Source: Macrotis lagotis (Eukaryota > Chordata > Mammalia > Peramelemorphia > Peramelidae). Taken from it: a stretch of 64,000 nucleotides of DNA. The translations under genes were made by a program, and so were the position numbers. Shown piece by piece: positions 63,185-64,000 of the stretch (within the stretch, counting starts at the first letter, position 1; each line of letters opens with the position of its first letter). Below the pieces are notes generated by a model. The model was given only the letters and a program-made list of their open reading frames with translations. It had not been told where the DNA came from and ran no database searches. Location of the stretch: positions 161,008,937 to 161,072,936 of the forward strand of contig NC_133660.1 in the NCBI RefSeq assembly GCF_037893015.1, written 5' to 3'.

Positions 63185-63338
63185 TGGGGCAGCTAGGTGG
63201 CGCAGTGGATAAAGTACCAGCCCTGGAGTCAGGAGTACCTGTTCAAATCTGGTTTCAGACACTTAATGATTACCTAGCTGTGTGGCCTTGGGCAAGCCAC
63301 TTAACCCCATTTACCTTGCAAAAACCTAAAAAAGAAAA
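63185..63338 (+). mobile_element. Short tRNA-SINE, first of a same-site pair
   Basis: 'ggggcagctaggtggcgcag', 'gataaagtaccagccctgga', 'tgattacctagctgtgtggc', 'ttaccttgcaaaaacctaaa'. Flanked by 'aaagaattattaagta' (63169-63184) and 'aaagaattataaagta' (63339-63354). Confidence 0.96.
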
Positions 63339-63354
63339 AAAGAATTATAAAGTA

Positions 63355-63508
63355 GAGGCAGCTAAGTGGTGTAGTGGATAAAACACTGGCCCTGGATTCA
63401 GGAGTACCTGAGTTCAAATCTGACCCCAGACACTTAAATTGCACAGCTGTGTGACCTTGGGCAAGTCACTTAACCCCATTGCCTTAAATTTGCAAAAAAA
63501 TTTTTTTT
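63355..63508 (+). mobile_element. Short tRNA-SINE, second of a same-site pair
   Basis: 'gaggcagctaagtggtgtag', 'aacactggccctggattcag', 'gagttcaaatctgaccccag', 'tgtgaccttgggcaagtcac', 'aaatttgcaaaaaaa'. Flanked by 'aaagaattataaagta' (63339-63354) and 'aaagaattataaaata' (63509-63524). A different subtype from its neighbour ('gaccttgggcaagtcac' against 'ggccttgggcaagccac'). Confidence 0.95.
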
Positions 63509-63764
63509 AAAGAATTATAAAATAATATCTATGAGGAAAGGTCAAATGAATTGAGATTGTTTAACTTAGAAAGGAAAAGGCAGAAAGCAGACAATAAAAA
63601 GGCTTCAAATGGATAGTTCATGAAATTGATCAACTATTTTCCATCTCTTTTAGAGACAAAACAAGAAGAAAAATGGGCCTAAGTTGTATTATTTGGCATT
63701 TAGGCTTTTTATGAAGAATTCCATCATAATGTGAAAGGTTGGAACGAGTTTGTGAGCTGAATCA

Positions 63765-63828
63765 AGTCCACTAGTTTTTATTAAGTGTCTGTTATGTGTT
63801 GGGCATTGTGCTAAGCCCTATTTGGGGG
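63765..63828 (-). mobile_element. L2 3'-end fragment, antisense
   Basis: 'tttttattaagtgtctgtta', 'tgtgttgggcattgtgctaa', 'gccctatttggggg'. Confidence 0.55.
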
Positions 63829-64000
63829 TAGGATTTCTTTGTCTGGTGAATTTAAGAGCTAAATAGCCCGGTTTATTTTAAATGTAAAGAAGCTGAGATC
63901 ATTTGACCTCCTGAGATCCCTTCCCAACTAGTATATGTCATGAGAAAGGACGGTGTGCATGAAATCCTTAGTCCCCAACTGGTATTCTAGCCATTGAAAC

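Larger units (their letters stand above)
63095..63960 (+). mobile_element. CR1/L3 LINE 3' region carrying two SINEs
   Basis: 'tagaatttctgcctggtctt', 'gaattgagattgtttaactt', 'ggcttcaaatggatagttca', 'ggcctaagttgtattatttg', 'tgtgaaaggttggaacgagt' and end 'catttgacctcctgagatcc' follow CR1/L3 order. Interrupted by two short SINEs and by an L2 3' piece at 63765-63828. Confidence 0.65.

Overview
The window looks like intergenic or deep intronic DNA of a marsupial. The main clue is dense coverage by tRNA-derived SINEs of marsupial type: a roughly 150-bp short family with a GGGGCAGCTAGGTGG head and a TTGCCTTGCAAAA end, and a roughly 240-bp MAR1-like core-SINE with an RTE-like tail. These sit with old L2, CR1/L3, MIR-like and L1 fragments, Tigger and hAT derivatives, and many dinucleotide microsatellites. 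The sequence is AT-rich and CpG-poor except near 59.5-60.3 kb. I cannot tell a didelphid from a dasyurid by eye.

No host protein-coding gene, rRNA, tRNA gene or CRISPR array can be supported, and I recognised no retrovirus or LTR element. The long open frames on both strands fall in microsatellites, minisatellites or transposon fragments. The best coding remains are the C-terminal part of a LINE reverse-transcriptase ORF at 23.1-24.1 kb and the C-terminal end of L1 ORF2 on the minus strand at 56.4-56.8 kb.

Layout. 0-5 kb: two overlapping antisense L2-like copies, cut by SINEs and by a degenerate AT-rich tandem repeat. 6-9 kb: a MIR-like SINE beside a hexanucleotide array, then L1 tails. 11.8-15.9 kb: nested SINEs in a hAT fragment, a composite SINE, three same-strand SINEs in L1-UTR-like DNA and a three-layer nest. 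16-22 kb: an unassigned dispersed repeat, L2 and CR1/L3 pieces. 23-25 kb: a LINE 3' end split by a SINE, then an old L1. 25-37 kb: mostly unassigned DNA with scattered SINEs and L2. 37-41 kb: CR1, a HAL1-like L1 derivative, an L2 piece with a SINE, and an internally deleted Tigger. 41-57 kb: MAR1-like and MIR-like SINEs, hAT MITEs, an L1 with a probable 5' inversion, microsatellites and an L1 3' end. 58.6-60.3 kb: the only CpG-island-like stretch, with a G-rich minisatellite, a good 5' splice site on + and a possible polyadenylated 3' end on -. 60.4-60.95 kb: a long TCTCTG tract. 63-64 kb: a CR1/L3 copy carrying two SINEs at the same target.

I found no new multi-gene system. The parts most worth checking are the CpG/minisatellite region, the 3' tail shared by a LINE and a SINE in this window, and the unassigned repeat present in two copies. 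Family names come from remembered consensus sequences. Boundaries are by eye and usually good to 10-30 bp, except where target-site duplications (TSDs) fix them.
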